64,000 nt of DNA from Allopontixanthobacter sediminis. GTDB taxonomy: Bacteria > Pseudomonadota > Alphaproteobacteria > Sphingomonadales > Sphingomonadaceae. Below, one piece after another: positions 9,268 to 18,112 of the stretch. Within the stretch, counting starts at the first letter, position 1; each line of letters begins with the position of its first letter. The position numbers and the translations under genes were made by a program. Location: positions 310,001 to 374,000 of the forward strand of contig NZ_WTYL01000002.1 of NCBI RefSeq assembly GCF_009828115.1, given 5' to 3'. Under the pieces are notes generated by a model. That model worked only from the letters and a program-made list of their open reading frames with translations. It searched no databases and was not told the DNA's origin.

Positions 9268-9861
9268 ATGCGTAAGTTCACTTTCCCACTCGCCCTTTCC
9301 GCAGCCGCAGCCCTGGCCGTTGGTGCCGGCGGTTTTGCCTATGCGCAGACCAAGACCGGCCCTGATGCGGACGGCAACGGTGTGGTTACCCGCGCCGAAG
9401 CTACCGCCCACGCGGCCAGCCGGTTCGCCAGGATGGACGCCAACCAGGACGGCGTGATCAATGCAGCGGACCGCGAAGCGCGCCGTTCGCAGATGTTCGC
9501 CCGGATGGATACGGACGGCAGCGGCGAAGTGTCCGAAGCCGAAATGACCGCAGCCCGTGAAGCGCGCATGGAAAAGCGCGGCGAACGCGGTGAAATGACC
9601 GGCGAAAAGCGGGGCAAACGCGGCCATCACGCCATGAAGGGCGGCAAGCGCGGCGGTAAGATGGGCCACATGATGCGGGCCGACACCAACGGCGACAAGG
9701 CCATCAGCCGCGCCGAATTCGACGCCGCCACGCAGGCCCGCTTTGCCAAGGCCGATACCAACAACGACGGCAGCATCACCCAGGCAGAACGGACGGCAGC
9801 CCGCGAAGCGATGCGGGCCCAACGCGCCGAACGCAAGGCCGCTGCAGCCCCCGCCAACTGA
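9268..9861 (+). CDS. Exported EF-hand calcium-binding protein
   Basis: A 197-residue protein with a clear signal peptide (hydrophobic core about residues 8-22, cleavage after FAYAQ). It has five EF-hand-like loops: DADGNGVVTRAE, DANQDGVINAAD, DTDGSGEVSEAE, DTNGDKAISRAE and DTNNDGSITQAE. Between loops three and four lies a basic, Lys/Arg/Gly/His-rich linker (about residues 105-140). It should bind calcium in the periplasm. The start at 9268 is preceded by caggag; an upstream TTG in the same frame is unlikely because the signal peptide starts at MRKF. The next two genes encode an OmpR regulator and a histidine kinase, so it may be a sensor accessory or target of that pair. Confidence 0.88.
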   Translation: MRKFTFPLALSAAAALAVGAGGFAYAQTKTGPDADGNGVVTRAEATAHAASRFARMDANQDGVINAADREARRSQMFARMDTDGSGEVSEAEMTAAREARMEKRGERGEMTGEKRGKRGHHAMKGGKRGGKMGHMMRADTNGDKAISRAEFDAATQARFAKADTNNDGSITQAERTAAREAMRAQRAERKAAAAPAN

Positions 9862-9908
9862 GCACAGCTTGATCGGACCATACGGAAACGGGTAGGCGGG
9901 AACGCGAC

Positions 9909-10649
9909 ATGATCGAAGACACGCCCACCCGGATCCTGCTGGTCGATGACGAGCCTATCCTGCGCGAGCCCCTGGCCGAGTATCTCACTCGCCAGGGGTT
10001 TGCCGTGCAGGAAGCGGAAAGCGCGGCCGCGGCGCGGGCCAAGCTGATCGAATTCACCCCCGACCTGGTGCTGCTCGACATCATGATGCCGGGAGAGGAC
10101 GGGCTGTCGCTGTGCCGACACCTGATCGAAACCCGGGATTTGCCAGTGATCCTGCTGACTGCGAAGACCGAACCGACCGACCGGATCGTCGGGCTGGAAA
10201 TCGGTGCGGACGATTATGTCGTCAAACCCTTCGAACCGCGCGAACTGGTCGCCCGCATCCGGTCGGTCCTGCGCCGAGCCCGCCGGGCCCCGGCACCCGA
10301 GGAAGAAACCGCGCTGTATGTCTTCGAAGGCTGGTCGATGGACCCGCTGAAGCGCAAGCTGATCGATCCCGAAGGGGCGATGATCGCGATTTCCACCGCA
10401 GAGTTCCGGTTGCTGCGCGCCTTCCTCGACCATCCGCGCCAGGTACTCGACCGCGACCGCCTGCTCGACATGGTCCAGGGACGGGAAGCGCATCTGTTCG
10501 ACCGCGCGGTCGATAACCAGGTCAGCCGTCTCCGCCGCAAGATCGAGGTGGACAGCCGCAACCCCGAAATCATCCAGACCGTGCGCGGCGGCGGCTACCG
10601 GCTGGCAGCCGACGTGCGCCGTACCGCGCCTGCATCGCAAACCCGATGA
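9909..10649 (+). CDS. Two-component response regulator, OmpR/PhoB family
   Basis: A DNA-binding response regulator of 246 residues. The receiver domain (about 8-120) has the acidic pair in LLVDDEP, the phosphoacceptor Asp57 in LVLLDIMMPGEDG, the Thr in LLTAKTE and the Lys in DDYVVKPFEP. A winged-helix output domain follows (about 140-240), ending in IQTVRGGGYRLA, the classic OmpR C-terminal motif. Its stop overlaps the start of the kinase gene (ATGA), so the two are translationally coupled. It follows the EF-hand gene by 47 bp on the same strand. The signal is not determinable; calcium or another divalent metal is a guess from the neighbour. Confidence 0.94.
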   Translation: MIEDTPTRILLVDDEPILREPLAEYLTRQGFAVQEAESAAAARAKLIEFTPDLVLLDIMMPGEDGLSLCRHLIETRDLPVILLTAKTEPTDRIVGLEIGADDYVVKPFEPRELVARIRSVLRRARRAPAPEEETALYVFEGWSMDPLKRKLIDPEGAMIAISTAEFRLLRAFLDHPRQVLDRDRLLDMVQGREAHLFDRAVDNQVSRLRRKIEVDSRNPEIIQTVRGGGYRLAADVRRTAPASQTR

Positions 10650-12121
10650 CCCGCCCCGCATTCCGGCTGTGGCCCCGCAGTCTGTTGGGACAGATGCTGC
10701 TGGCGCTGGCGCTGGGACTGCTGGTCGCCCAATCCATCTCCGCCGCGCTGCTGTACCAGGCCGCGGAAAACCGGCGCGAACAGGCGCTCGTCAACGCGGC
10801 TGCATTTCGCTTGCTTGGCAATCCCCAGCCGGACCGCGAGCGTGCCGAGCGCCGCAGGGGCCGGGAAAACGGTGACGGAAACCGCTCCCGCCGCGCCGAA
10901 CGCCGGGCCTGGGCGGGCGCAAGCGGGGGCGGAATGACCCAGGGCCTGCCGATACCTCTCCGCCTGCAGGTGACCGGGACATCCCCCCTGCTCGCCGGGG
11001 AGACCCGTGACCGGTCGCGCGAACAGGCGCTGCGGGATATCCTCGGGCAGCAGGGAATTGCTGTAGGCGACGTGATCGTGGTCACCCGTCCACTATCCGT
11101 CGATCCGATGACCAGGGATCGCAGCCGGCTGCGCGAACGGATGGCGCGCGCGATGGGCCCAGGCACCCGGGTGATGGTGGCCGCGGCGCAAATGCCGCAG
11201 CGCGCCGGCTGGACGGTCGCCCGGGTGGTGGAACCGCCCCCGCAGCGGGGTGCCCTGAGAACGATCATCGGCCAGACCCTGCTTATTTTCCTGTTCCTGT
11301 TCGCGCTGCAGTTCCTCCTGCTGCGGCGGATAACCCGGCCGCTCAAGCTGCTGACCGGCCGCACCGAACGCTTCGCCAGGACGCAGGATCCCTCTACGCC
11401 GCTCACGCCGGAAGGGCCCGATGATATCCGCCGCCTGATCGCCGCGCATAACAGGATGGAAGCCAAGGTCGGCGCCCTGCTCGACGAGAAGAACGTGATG
11501 CTCGGCGCGATCGGCCACGATCTCAAGACGCCTCTCGCCGCGCTCCGTGTACGGATCGAAAGCGTGGAGGACGATCACGAGCGCGGAAGGATGGCGGCGA
11601 GCATCGAGGATATCACCCGCTCGCTCGACGATATCCTCTCGCTCGCCCGCGTTGGCCGGGCCAGCGAGCCTCCCGAACGCGCCGAGCTTTCTTCACTGGT
11701 GGCCTCGGTGGTCGAGGAATTCGAGGACATGGGCGACCCGGTCACGCTGGCGGAGACCAGCCGGATCGTCCATCCGGTGCATGTTACCTGGCTGCGCCGC
11801 GCATTGCGCAATTTGATTGCCAACGCTGTGCGGTATGGCGGTTCGGCCACGGTTTCCCTCGTTCAGTCTGGCGCGGAAACCGTCCTGCGGGTGGAGGACA
11901 GCGGCCCCGGCATTCCCGAAGACCGGATCGAAGCGATGCAGGAACCCTTCACCCGGGGGGAGGCGTCGCGCAACCGCGACACCGGCGGTGCGGGCCTGGG
12001 GCTGACGCTGGCCCGCGCGATCGCTGAACAGCATGGCGGGCGACTGGAATTGTCGAACCGTTCCGCAGGCGGCCTTCGCGCGGACATCATCCTGCCCCCC
12101 GCGCCGGCCTCGGGGGCGTGA
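10646..12121 (+). CDS. Sensor histidine kinase with HAMP
   Basis: Membrane kinase partner of the preceding regulator, 491 residues. A first transmembrane helix lies near residues 12-32. The periplasmic sensor region of about 170 residues is Arg-rich and begins with a stretch of alternating charged residues. A second helix (about 208-228) is followed by HAMP and the H-box AIGHDLKTPLAALRVR with phospho-accepting His291. The ATPase domain shows the N-box LIANAVRYGG and the G-boxes DSGPGIPEDR and GAGLGLTLARAIAEQHGG. The sensor region matches no motif I recognise. It probably forms one operon with the EF-hand gene and the regulator. Confidence 0.94.
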   Translation: MTRPAFRLWPRSLLGQMLLALALGLLVAQSISAALLYQAAENRREQALVNAAAFRLLGNPQPDRERAERRRGRENGDGNRSRRAERRAWAGASGGGMTQGLPIPLRLQVTGTSPLLAGETRDRSREQALRDILGQQGIAVGDVIVVTRPLSVDPMTRDRSRLRERMARAMGPGTRVMVAAAQMPQRAGWTVARVVEPPPQRGALRTIIGQTLLIFLFLFALQFLLLRRITRPLKLLTGRTERFARTQDPSTPLTPEGPDDIRRLIAAHNRMEAKVGALLDEKNVMLGAIGHDLKTPLAALRVRIESVEDDHERGRMAASIEDITRSLDDILSLARVGRASEPPERAELSSLVASVVEEFEDMGDPVTLAETSRIVHPVHVTWLRRALRNLIANAVRYGGSATVSLVQSGAETVLRVEDSGPGIPEDRIEAMQEPFTRGEASRNRDTGGAGLGLTLARAIAEQHGGRLELSNRSAGGLRADIILPPAPASGA

Positions 12122-12128
12122 CGCCGCC

Positions 12129-13742
12129 TTAGCGCATCAAGCCGCCGATCAGATTGCGGGCGAACCGGCCAAGTCCCGGTATCCCCACCGCCTTGCCGAT
12201 TTCGGTCGCTATGGTCCCGCCCGCCGAACTGGCGGCGCTGGCGGTAGGATTGGCGCGGCTCTTCCTGCCGCTGAGTTTCGCCGCCAGGATCGACCCGGCG
12301 CTCGCCGCTGCGGCGCTGCCGGCGGCCTTGGCCACCTTGCCGCCCAGGCCGTCCCACAATGAAGTCGACTTGCGTTCCTGTTTGGCGACTGCCTCGCGCC
12401 CCTGCGCTTCCACTTCCTCGGCGGTCGCGGCGGCATCGATCATCTTCTGGGCGATCACTTCGGCGGCGCTTTCACGGTCGACCCGCTCGTCATATTTGCC
12501 CTCGACTGGCGAGATCGACTGCATGATCGCGCGTTCCTTGGGCGTTATCGGCCCGAGGCGTGATCGCGGCGGCTTGATCAGGGTCCGCTGCACGATGCCC
12601 GGCGCGCCGTCTTCCATCAGGGTCGAAACGAGCGCCTCGCCCGTGCGCAATTCGGTGATCGCGGTCTCGACGTCGAGATCGGGATTGATCCGGAAGGTAT
12701 CGGCGGCGGCGCGGATCGCCTTCTGGTCCTTCGGGGTGAAAGCGCGCAGCGCGTGCTGGACCCGGTTGCCCAATTGCCCGGCGACTTCCTCGGGAATGTC
12801 GATCGGGTTCTGCGTCACGAAGAACACGCCGACACCCTTGGAGCGGATCAGACGGACAACCTGTTCGATCTTGTCTTCCAATGCCTTGGGCGCATCGTCG
12901 AACAGCAGGTGGGCCTCGTCGAAGAAGAACACCAGTTTCGGCTTTTCCGGATCGCCGACTTCGGGCAGCGTCTCGAACAATTCCGCCAGCAGCCACAGCA
13001 GGAAGGTGGCATACAGCTTCGGGCTGCGCATCAATTTGTCAGCCGCCAGCACGTTGATGTAACCGCGGCCCTGATCGTCCAGCTTAATGAAGTCGGCGAT
13101 TTCCAACGCCGGTTCGCCGAAGAACTGTCCCCCGCCCTGGCTGTCGAGGCTGAGCAATTGGCGCTGGATCGTGCCGATGCTGGCTTTCGAGACGTTCCCG
13201 TATTTGGCGGTCAGTTCGCTGGCATGTTCCGACGTATAGACCAGCATCGTTTGCAGGTCCTCGAGGTCGAGCAGCAGCATTCCTTCTTCGTCAGCGAAGC
13301 GGAACACGATGTTGAGGACGCCTTCCTGCGTTTCGTTGAGGTCGAGCAGGCGGGCGAGCAATAGCGGGCCCATTTCCGAAATCGTGGTGCGGATCGGGTG
13401 GCCCTGTTCACCGTAGAGGTCCCAGAATACCGCCGGGTTATCGGAATAGGCATAGTCGTCCATGCCGAGTTCCTTGGCCCGACTTTCCAGCTTGTCGGCG
13501 TGTTTGAACGTCGGGGACCCGGGCATCGAGATACCCGCTAAGTCGCCCTTCACATCGGCCACGAACACCGGCACGCCGCGGGCGGAGAAGCTCTCGGCCA
13601 ACCCTTGCAGCGTGACCGTCTTGCCGGTGCCCGTCGCCCCTGCGATCAACCCGTGGCGATTGGCCCGGCCCAGATGCAGCGATTGTTTCTCGCCATTTGC
13701 GCCCAGTCCCAGGAAGATCTGGTCCAGAAAAATATCGCTCAC
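12129..13742 (-). CDS. HerA-like ATPase (DUF853 family)
   Basis: A FtsK/HerA-superfamily ATPase of the DUF853/YjgR type; its cellular role is poorly known. Visible are Walker [17 protein letters not shown] near residues 36-51, a Walker B-like [11 protein letters not shown] and the sensor region [14 protein letters not shown]. The C-terminal tail is Ala/Gly-rich ([13 protein letters not shown]) and could be membrane- or partner-binding. I prefer the GTG at 13742 because ggggag sits 8 bases upstream; GTG at 13751 is possible. The gene is divergent from pabBC and converges on the histidine kinase with only 7 bp between stops. Confidence 0.87.
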   Translation of the reverse strand: MSDIFLDQIFLGLGANGEKQSLHLGRANRHGLIAGATGTGKTVTLQGLAESFSARGVPVFVADVKGDLAGISMPGSPTFKHADKLESRAKELGMDDYAYSDNPAVFWDLYGEQGHPIRTTISEMGPLLLARLLDLNETQEGVLNIVFRFADEEGMLLLDLEDLQTMLVYTSEHASELTAKYGNVSKASIGTIQRQLLSLDSQGGGQFFGEPALEIADFIKLDDQGRGYINVLAADKLMRSPKLYATFLLWLLAELFETLPEVGDPEKPKLVFFFDEAHLLFDDAPKALEDKIEQVVRLIRSKGVGVFFVTQNPIDIPEEVAGQLGNRVQHALRAFTPKDQKAIRAAADTFRINPDLDVETAITELRTGEALVSTLMEDGAPGIVQRTLIKPPRSRLGPITPKERAIMQSISPVEGKYDERVDRESAAEVIAQKMIDAAATAEEVEAQGREAVAKQERKSTSLWDGLGGKVAKAAGSAAAASAGSILAAKLSGRKSRANPTASAASSAGGTIATEIGKAVGIPGLGRFARNLIGGLMR

Positions 13743-13860
13743 CCTCAACACTCCCCATCCGCTTTCCCGACCTCTGGCGCAGGGGGGGCGCGCCGGTCAA
13801 GCGCCAGCTTTCGCGCTGCAGGCTGTTCCAATTTGCCGGTGTCCGTATATGGCGGGGATT

Positions 13861-15654
13861 ATGGCCGACCGGCAACCCTTTGTCCTGCTCGACGACGCCC
13901 GCGGAGATGGCGGCGTGGACGCGCATGTCTATGATAGTCCGCGGCGGATTTTCGTGGCGCGGCAAGCGGACGAAGTGGCGGGTGTGCTGGCCGCCGCCGA
14001 TGCCGCACGGATGGCCGAAGGCGGCACGCTGGCGGGGTATATCGCCTACGAAGCCGGCCTGGCGCTGGAACCGAAACTGGCTGACTTGGCGCAGGAACGC
14101 TGCGGCGCAAGCGGTCCGCTGGTATGGCTCGGGTTATTCGACCATGCCGAAACCGTGTCCGCAGATGCAGTTCCGGATTGGCTGTCCGCGCGCTCGGAAG
14201 GGACCGCGTCGCTTGGACCGCTGGATCCGCAGCTGTCGCCCGGCGGGTATGCCGAAGCCTTTGCCGCGCTGCAGGACGCGATCCGGGCGGGTGATATCTA
14301 TCAGGCCAATCTCACGTTCCCCCTCGCCGGCAGCTATCGCGGCGATCCGGCGGCGCTGTACGCGGCGCTACGGCCCGCGGCGCAGGCCGGGTATGGCGGG
14401 ATCGTGTTTGACGGGGCGCATTGGCTGCTCAGCCTCTCGCCCGAACTGTTCTTCAGCCTGCGCGGGGACGAGGCCAAGGTCAAACCGATGAAAGGCACCC
14501 GCCCGCGCGGTCAGGACGCGGCAGCCGACGCGGCGCTCGCGGAAGAGCTGGCCGGTTCGGTCAAGGACCGCGCCGAAAACCTGATGATCGTCGATCTGAT
14601 GCGCAACGATCTGTCGCGCGTGGCGGAAGCGGGCAGCGTCGAGGTGGACTCGCCGTTTACGGTCGAAAGCTATCCAACGGTGCACCAGATGGTCTCCACC
14701 GTCCGCGCGCGGCTGCAAGACGGCAAAGGCGCGGCGGACCTGATCCGCGCGATTTTTCCGTGCGGTTCGATCACCGGCGCACCGAAAATCCGCGCGATGG
14801 AATTGCTCGGCCAGGCCGAACGCGATGCGCGCGGCCCCTATTGCGGGGCGATCGGACGAATCGATGCCAATGGCGATGCCGCTTTCAACGTCGCTATCCG
14901 TACCCTCCGCCTCACCCCGATCGAGAATAACCAAGGCGCCGCCGTGCTTGGCGTCGGCTCGGCCATCGTTGCTGACAGCGAAGCGATGCCCGAATGGCGC
15001 GAAGCGATTCTCAAGGGCGGGTTCGCGCGCCAACATGCGGGCGGGTTCGATTTGATCGAGAGCATGAAATTCGATCCCGAAACGGGCATGGAATTGCTCG
15101 AACTGCATCTTGAACGCATGAAGGCGAGTGCGGCGGAATTGGGCTTTGCATTCGACCGTCACCAGACCCGCAACCAGATCCAGGCGCTGTGTTTCGAACT
15201 TGAAGCCCCCGCCAAGGTTCGCCTGCTGCTCGCGCGCAGCGGCGCGATCGCGCTGGAAGCGCAGCAACTGGGCGATCCCCCTGCCGAGCCGGTCGAATGC
15301 ATCGTGCTCCCGTTGCCGGTCGACAGCGGTGACTGGCGGCTACGGCACAAAACCACCGACCGCGGGTTCTATCAGGACGCACTGGCGGTTGCCCGCGGTG
15401 AAAACGCCGGGGAAGCGTTGTTGCTGCGCGATGACGGGCTGCTATCCGAAGGCAGCTGGACCAGCATCTTCGTCGAACGGGACGGCATCCTGCTGACCCC
15501 GCCAGCCGGACTGGGGCTTCTCCCCGGAGTGTTGCGCCGTTCGCTCCTCGAAGCGGGCAAGGCGCTTGAATCCAATCTGCAGATTGCCGATCTCGAACAG
15601 GGATTTCTGCTGGGCAATGCTGTCCGCGGCCTGATGAAAGCGAAGTTCGTATGA
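13861..15654 (+). CDS. pabB: Aminodeoxychorismate synthase component I fused to aminodeoxychorismate lyase (PabB-PabC)
   Basis: Bifunctional enzyme making 4-aminobenzoate for folate: chorismate to aminodeoxychorismate (N-terminal half), then loss of pyruvate (C-terminal half). Of 597 residues, about 1-390 form the chorismate-binding domain, with KGTRPRGQDA, NLMIVDLMRNDLSRVAE and PCGSITGAPKIRAMELL. The class IV PLP domain follows from FDLIESMKFD, with the likely PLP Lys in RHKTTDRGF and the closing LSEGSWTSIF and LLPGVLRRSLL. The start is ATG at 13861; ATG at 13849 is an in-frame alternative. The stop overlaps the next gene (ATGA). The glutamine amidotransferase subunit PabA is not in the window. 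Confidence 0.93.
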   Translation: MADRQPFVLLDDARGDGGVDAHVYDSPRRIFVARQADEVAGVLAAADAARMAEGGTLAGYIAYEAGLALEPKLADLAQERCGASGPLVWLGLFDHAETVSADAVPDWLSARSEGTASLGPLDPQLSPGGYAEAFAALQDAIRAGDIYQANLTFPLAGSYRGDPAALYAALRPAAQAGYGGIVFDGAHWLLSLSPELFFSLRGDEAKVKPMKGTRPRGQDAAADAALAEELAGSVKDRAENLMIVDLMRNDLSRVAEAGSVEVDSPFTVESYPTVHQMVSTVRARLQDGKGAADLIRAIFPCGSITGAPKIRAMELLGQAERDARGPYCGAIGRIDANGDAAFNVAIRTLRLTPIENNQGAAVLGVGSAIVADSEAMPEWREAILKGGFARQHAGGFDLIESMKFDPETGMELLELHLERMKASAAELGFAFDRHQTRNQIQALCFELEAPAKVRLLLARSGAIALEAQQLGDPPAEPVECIVLPLPVDSGDWRLRHKTTDRGFYQDALAVARGENAGEALLLRDDGLLSEGSWTSIFVERDGILLTPPAGLGLLPGVLRRSLLEAGKALESNLQIADLEQGFLLGNAVRGLMKAKFV

Positions 15655-16352
15655 ATATCCCGATCCTGTTTGAAGACGGCGAAGCGCTGGTGATCGACAA
15701 GCCGGCAGGCCTGTCGATAGACCGCCCGCGCAAGGGCGGCCGCGCTTTGGAGGACCATTACGAGGACCTGAAGCTGGGTTTCCAGCGCCCGCCTGCTGCC
15801 GTGCACCGGCTCGACACCGATACGTCCGGCTGCCTGCTGCTGGCGCGCAATCCCAAGGCGCACAAACGCTTTGCCAAGGCGTTCGAGGATCGGCTGGTGA
15901 TCAAGCGCTATCTCGGGATCATTGCGGGCGAACTGGCGGAGGAAGAAGGGACCATCGAACTGGCCCTGTCGAAGATCAGCAGCGCGGAGAAGGGCTGGCG
16001 GATGATCGCCGCCAAAAAAGGCAAGCCCTCGGTTACCCATTGGCGGCGGATCGATGTGCAGGGCGGCAACACGCTGGTCGAATTCCGCCCCGAGACCGGC
16101 CGGACCCACCAGATTCGCATCCATGCGGAAGCGGGCCTGGGCAAGGCGCTCCTGAATGATCCGGTTTATGGTGCCGTGTCTACCGAGGAAGACCCCGCCG
16201 ACAAACGCGGGACCCGGACCATGCTGCACGCAGCCGGGCTGATCGTTCCGCGCGATGGCAAGCCACCGATCACCGCTACCGCGCCGATGCCCGCGGATTT
16301 TCTCCGGCTCGGATTCACGGATCTCGAGGAGCCGGTTCCCGCCGATGTCTGA
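15651..16352 (+). CDS. RluA-family pseudouridine synthase
   Basis: A 233-residue RNA pseudouridine synthase. The catalytic motif HRLDTDTSGCLLLARN contains Asp55. GRTHQIRIHAEAGLGKALLNDP is the second conserved segment. It has no S4 domain and is short, like the RluA/TruC/YqcB subgroup, so the target could be 23S rRNA or tRNA. It starts inside the stop of pabBC (ATGA), and the release-factor-like gene starts 8 bases before its own stop, so the three are one operon. Confidence 0.88.
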   Translation: MNIPILFEDGEALVIDKPAGLSIDRPRKGGRALEDHYEDLKLGFQRPPAAVHRLDTDTSGCLLLARNPKAHKRFAKAFEDRLVIKRYLGIIAGELAEEEGTIELALSKISSAEKGWRMIAAKKGKPSVTHWRRIDVQGGNTLVEFRPETGRTHQIRIHAEAGLGKALLNDPVYGAVSTEEDPADKRGTRTMLHAAGLIVPRDGKPPITATAPMPADFLRLGFTDLEEPVPADV

Positions 16353-16749
16353 CATCGTGTCCCGCGCGATGGGGCTGGTGGAGGAAAGCTTCATCGCGTC
16401 CTCCGGTCCGGGCGGGCAGAATGTGAACAAGGTGGCGACCGCGGTGCAGGTCCGACTGGACGTGTTCGCGCTGCGGCTGGAACCTGCCGTGTTCAATCGG
16501 CTCAAGGCACTTGCCGGAAGCCGGATGACTTCGAAGGGCGAGATTGTCCTGACGGCGCGCAGCTACCGGACCCAGGAAGCGAATCGGGATGATGCCCGAA
16601 AACGAATCACCGAAATGCTCGAGGAAGCGCAGCGCGCGCCCCGCGTCCGCAAGAAAAGCCGGGTCAACCGGATCAACAAGGAAGCGCGGATCAAGGGCAA
16701 GAAAAACCGCGGCACGGTGAAGGCCAACCGCGGCAAGGTGGAGTGGTAA
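16345..16749 (+). CDS. arfB: Alternative ribosome-rescue factor B (peptidyl-tRNA hydrolase ArfB/YaeJ)
   Basis: Release-factor-like hydrolase that frees ribosomes stalled at the 3' end of truncated mRNA. The 134-residue protein carries the catalytic GGQ in SSGPGGQNVNKVATAVQ (GGQ at 23-25). Its Lys/Arg-rich C-terminal tail from RAPRVRKKSRVNRINKEA enters the empty mRNA channel. The start is ATG at 16345, overlapping the stop of the pseudouridine synthase gene by 8 bases; a longer frame begins earlier but would overlap much further. Trans-translation genes are not seen in the window. Confidence 0.94.
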   Translation: MSDIVSRAMGLVEESFIASSGPGGQNVNKVATAVQVRLDVFALRLEPAVFNRLKALAGSRMTSKGEIVLTARSYRTQEANRDDARKRITEMLEEAQRAPRVRKKSRVNRINKEARIKGKKNRGTVKANRGKVEW

Positions 16750-16899
16750 CCCCGCGCGCAAACACGCTCAATCGCGCTTGACTTTTTAGGGCTGCTGTCC
16801 CAATGGCGGCGGCTTGAACGGCGGCGGTCCCCCTTATCGGGCGCGCCGCCGGTATTATTTCGGCCCTTTCGGCCCCATCAGAGAATTTAGGAACCCGCC

Positions 16900-17067
16900 A
16901 TGGCGAAACCTGCAACAGTAAAGATCAAGCTGGTTTCGACCGCTGACACCGGCTTCTATTACACCACCACCAAAAATCCCCGGAACATCACGGAAAAGAT
17001 GACGTTTCGCAAATACGATCCCGTCGTGCGCAAGCATGTCGAGTTCAAGGAAGCGAAGATCAAGTAA
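16900..17067 (+). CDS. rpmG: 50S ribosomal protein L33
   Basis: A 55-residue large-subunit ribosomal protein. The reading begins [19 protein letters not shown], followed by [10 protein letters not shown] and [18 protein letters not shown], which is the standard bacterial L33 pattern. It has no CxxC zinc pair and is therefore the zinc-independent form. A 150-bp leader precedes it. The ribosome site is not strong (taggaa 9 bases upstream). lolA starts 65 bp after its stop. Confidence 0.96.
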   Translation: MAKPATVKIKLVSTADTGFYYTTTKNPRNITEKMTFRKYDPVVRKHVEFKEAKIK

Positions 17068-17131
17068 GCTGAATTTCCGGCAGCGGATCAATTCAGACAC
17101 GGTTCAACGCTTCGCTGTCATTTGCCGGAGC

Positions 17132-17821
17132 ATGAACATTTCAAACCTGACCAATCGCCCGTCCCTGCTGGGTTCTATTTCCAGCAGCGCCTTCAAGACA
17201 TTGCTTGCCGGAGCCGCTGCAATCGCGGTGCCAGCAGCCATGCTGGCCACCGCCGCCCCGGTCGCCGCGGCGCAAAGCCAGATCGATAACGCGGTCGAGG
17301 CAATCCGCGGAATCTCCACGATGAAGGCCGACTTCGTCCAGACCGACCGTCAGGGCCGGTCCGTATCCGGCGTCATGACGCTGAAGCGGCCGGGCAAGAT
17401 CCGGTTCGAATACCAAAAAGACGTCAACATGCTGATCGTCTCGAACGGCAAATCGCTGACGATGATCGACTACGACGTCAACCAGGTGCAGCGCTGGCCT
17501 ATCCAGGATTCGCCGCTCGGTGCCCTGCTCGATCCCAAACGCGACATCGCCAAGTATGGCAAGCTGATCCCCACCGGAAACTCCGAAGTGATCAGTGTCG
17601 AAGTGCGCGATCCGAAGCGTCCCGAGTTCGGGGTGATCACGATGATCTTCATTCGCAACGGTGCGGCGCCGGGCGGCTGGCAGCTGACCAATTGGGTTGC
17701 TCTCGATTCGCAAAACAACCGCACCACGGTCAAGCTGCGGAATCATAAATACGGGGTGTCGGTGAGCGACAAGAGCTTCACCTACGATGACCCGCGCCAA
17801 ACGACTCGTCGGCCTCGCTAA
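17132..17821 (+). CDS. lolA: Outer-membrane lipoprotein carrier protein LolA
   Basis: Periplasmic chaperone that takes lipoproteins from LolCDE and delivers them to the outer membrane. The 229-residue protein has a long N-region and a signal peptide ending about residue 46 (VAAAQSQ). The mature part opens with the family pattern MKADFVQTDRQGRSVSGVM. It continues through KRPGKIRFEYQ and SVSDKSFTYDDPR. The start is at MNIS (17132); an in-frame extension into rpmG is unlikely. LolB and LolCDE are not in the window. A structured non-coding stretch with a terminator follows. Confidence 0.92.
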   Translation: MNISNLTNRPSLLGSISSSAFKTLLAGAAAIAVPAAMLATAAPVAAAQSQIDNAVEAIRGISTMKADFVQTDRQGRSVSGVMTLKRPGKIRFEYQKDVNMLIVSNGKSLTMIDYDVNQVQRWPIQDSPLGALLDPKRDIAKYGKLIPTGNSEVISVEVRDPKRPEFGVITMIFIRNGAAPGGWQLTNWVALDSQNNRTTVKLRNHKYGVSVSDKSFTYDDPRQTTRRPR

Positions 17822-18012
17822 CCATTCAGCCGACGTGTCGTTGTATAAATACGACAAGATGCGTCGCTTTGTTCATTGGCCAGCAAGCCAAAAACGACTA
17901 GTTTACGACTACGAGTTGGCTGACAGCGGGTTTCCCCCCTGTTGTCCTGCTGTCATCAAGGCCTTCTCGTACAAGCGTGACGAACGCTAAATAGGAAACC
18001 CTCGTGCCAATG
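17822..18012 (+). ncRNA. Possible structured 3' UTR or small RNA after lolA
   Basis: There is no credible ORF here. Three inverted repeats are visible: GTCGT..ACGAC (around 17837-17855), TGACAGCGGG..CCTGCTGTCA (17921-17955, a 10-bp arm pair with one bulge) and AGCGT..ACGCT (about 17974-17988). The stretch leads straight into a strong intrinsic terminator. It could be the lolA 3' UTR or an independent small RNA; I see no convincing promoter. Confidence 0.35.
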
Positions 18013-18037
18013 CCCCCGGCGCGGGGGTTTCTTTTTT
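18013..18037 (+). terminator. Rho-independent terminator
   Basis: Stem CCCCCG/CGGGGG (18013-18018 with 18022-18027) around a 3-base loop, followed by TTTCTTTTTT. It ends the rpmG-lolA transcript and whatever RNA lies between lolA and here. Confidence 0.85.
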
Positions 18038-18112
18038 GGGTGGTGGCTCCTGCAACAAACCAGTGGGCCAAACCAATAGACAGTGCCGCGCTGGCCCCCT
18101 ATCCCCGCGCGC

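Noticed and set aside
17787-17990. Plus-strand frame of 67 codons after lolA
   Set aside because: It starts inside lolA, has no ribosome site, and covers the structured stretch; RNA structure explains it better.
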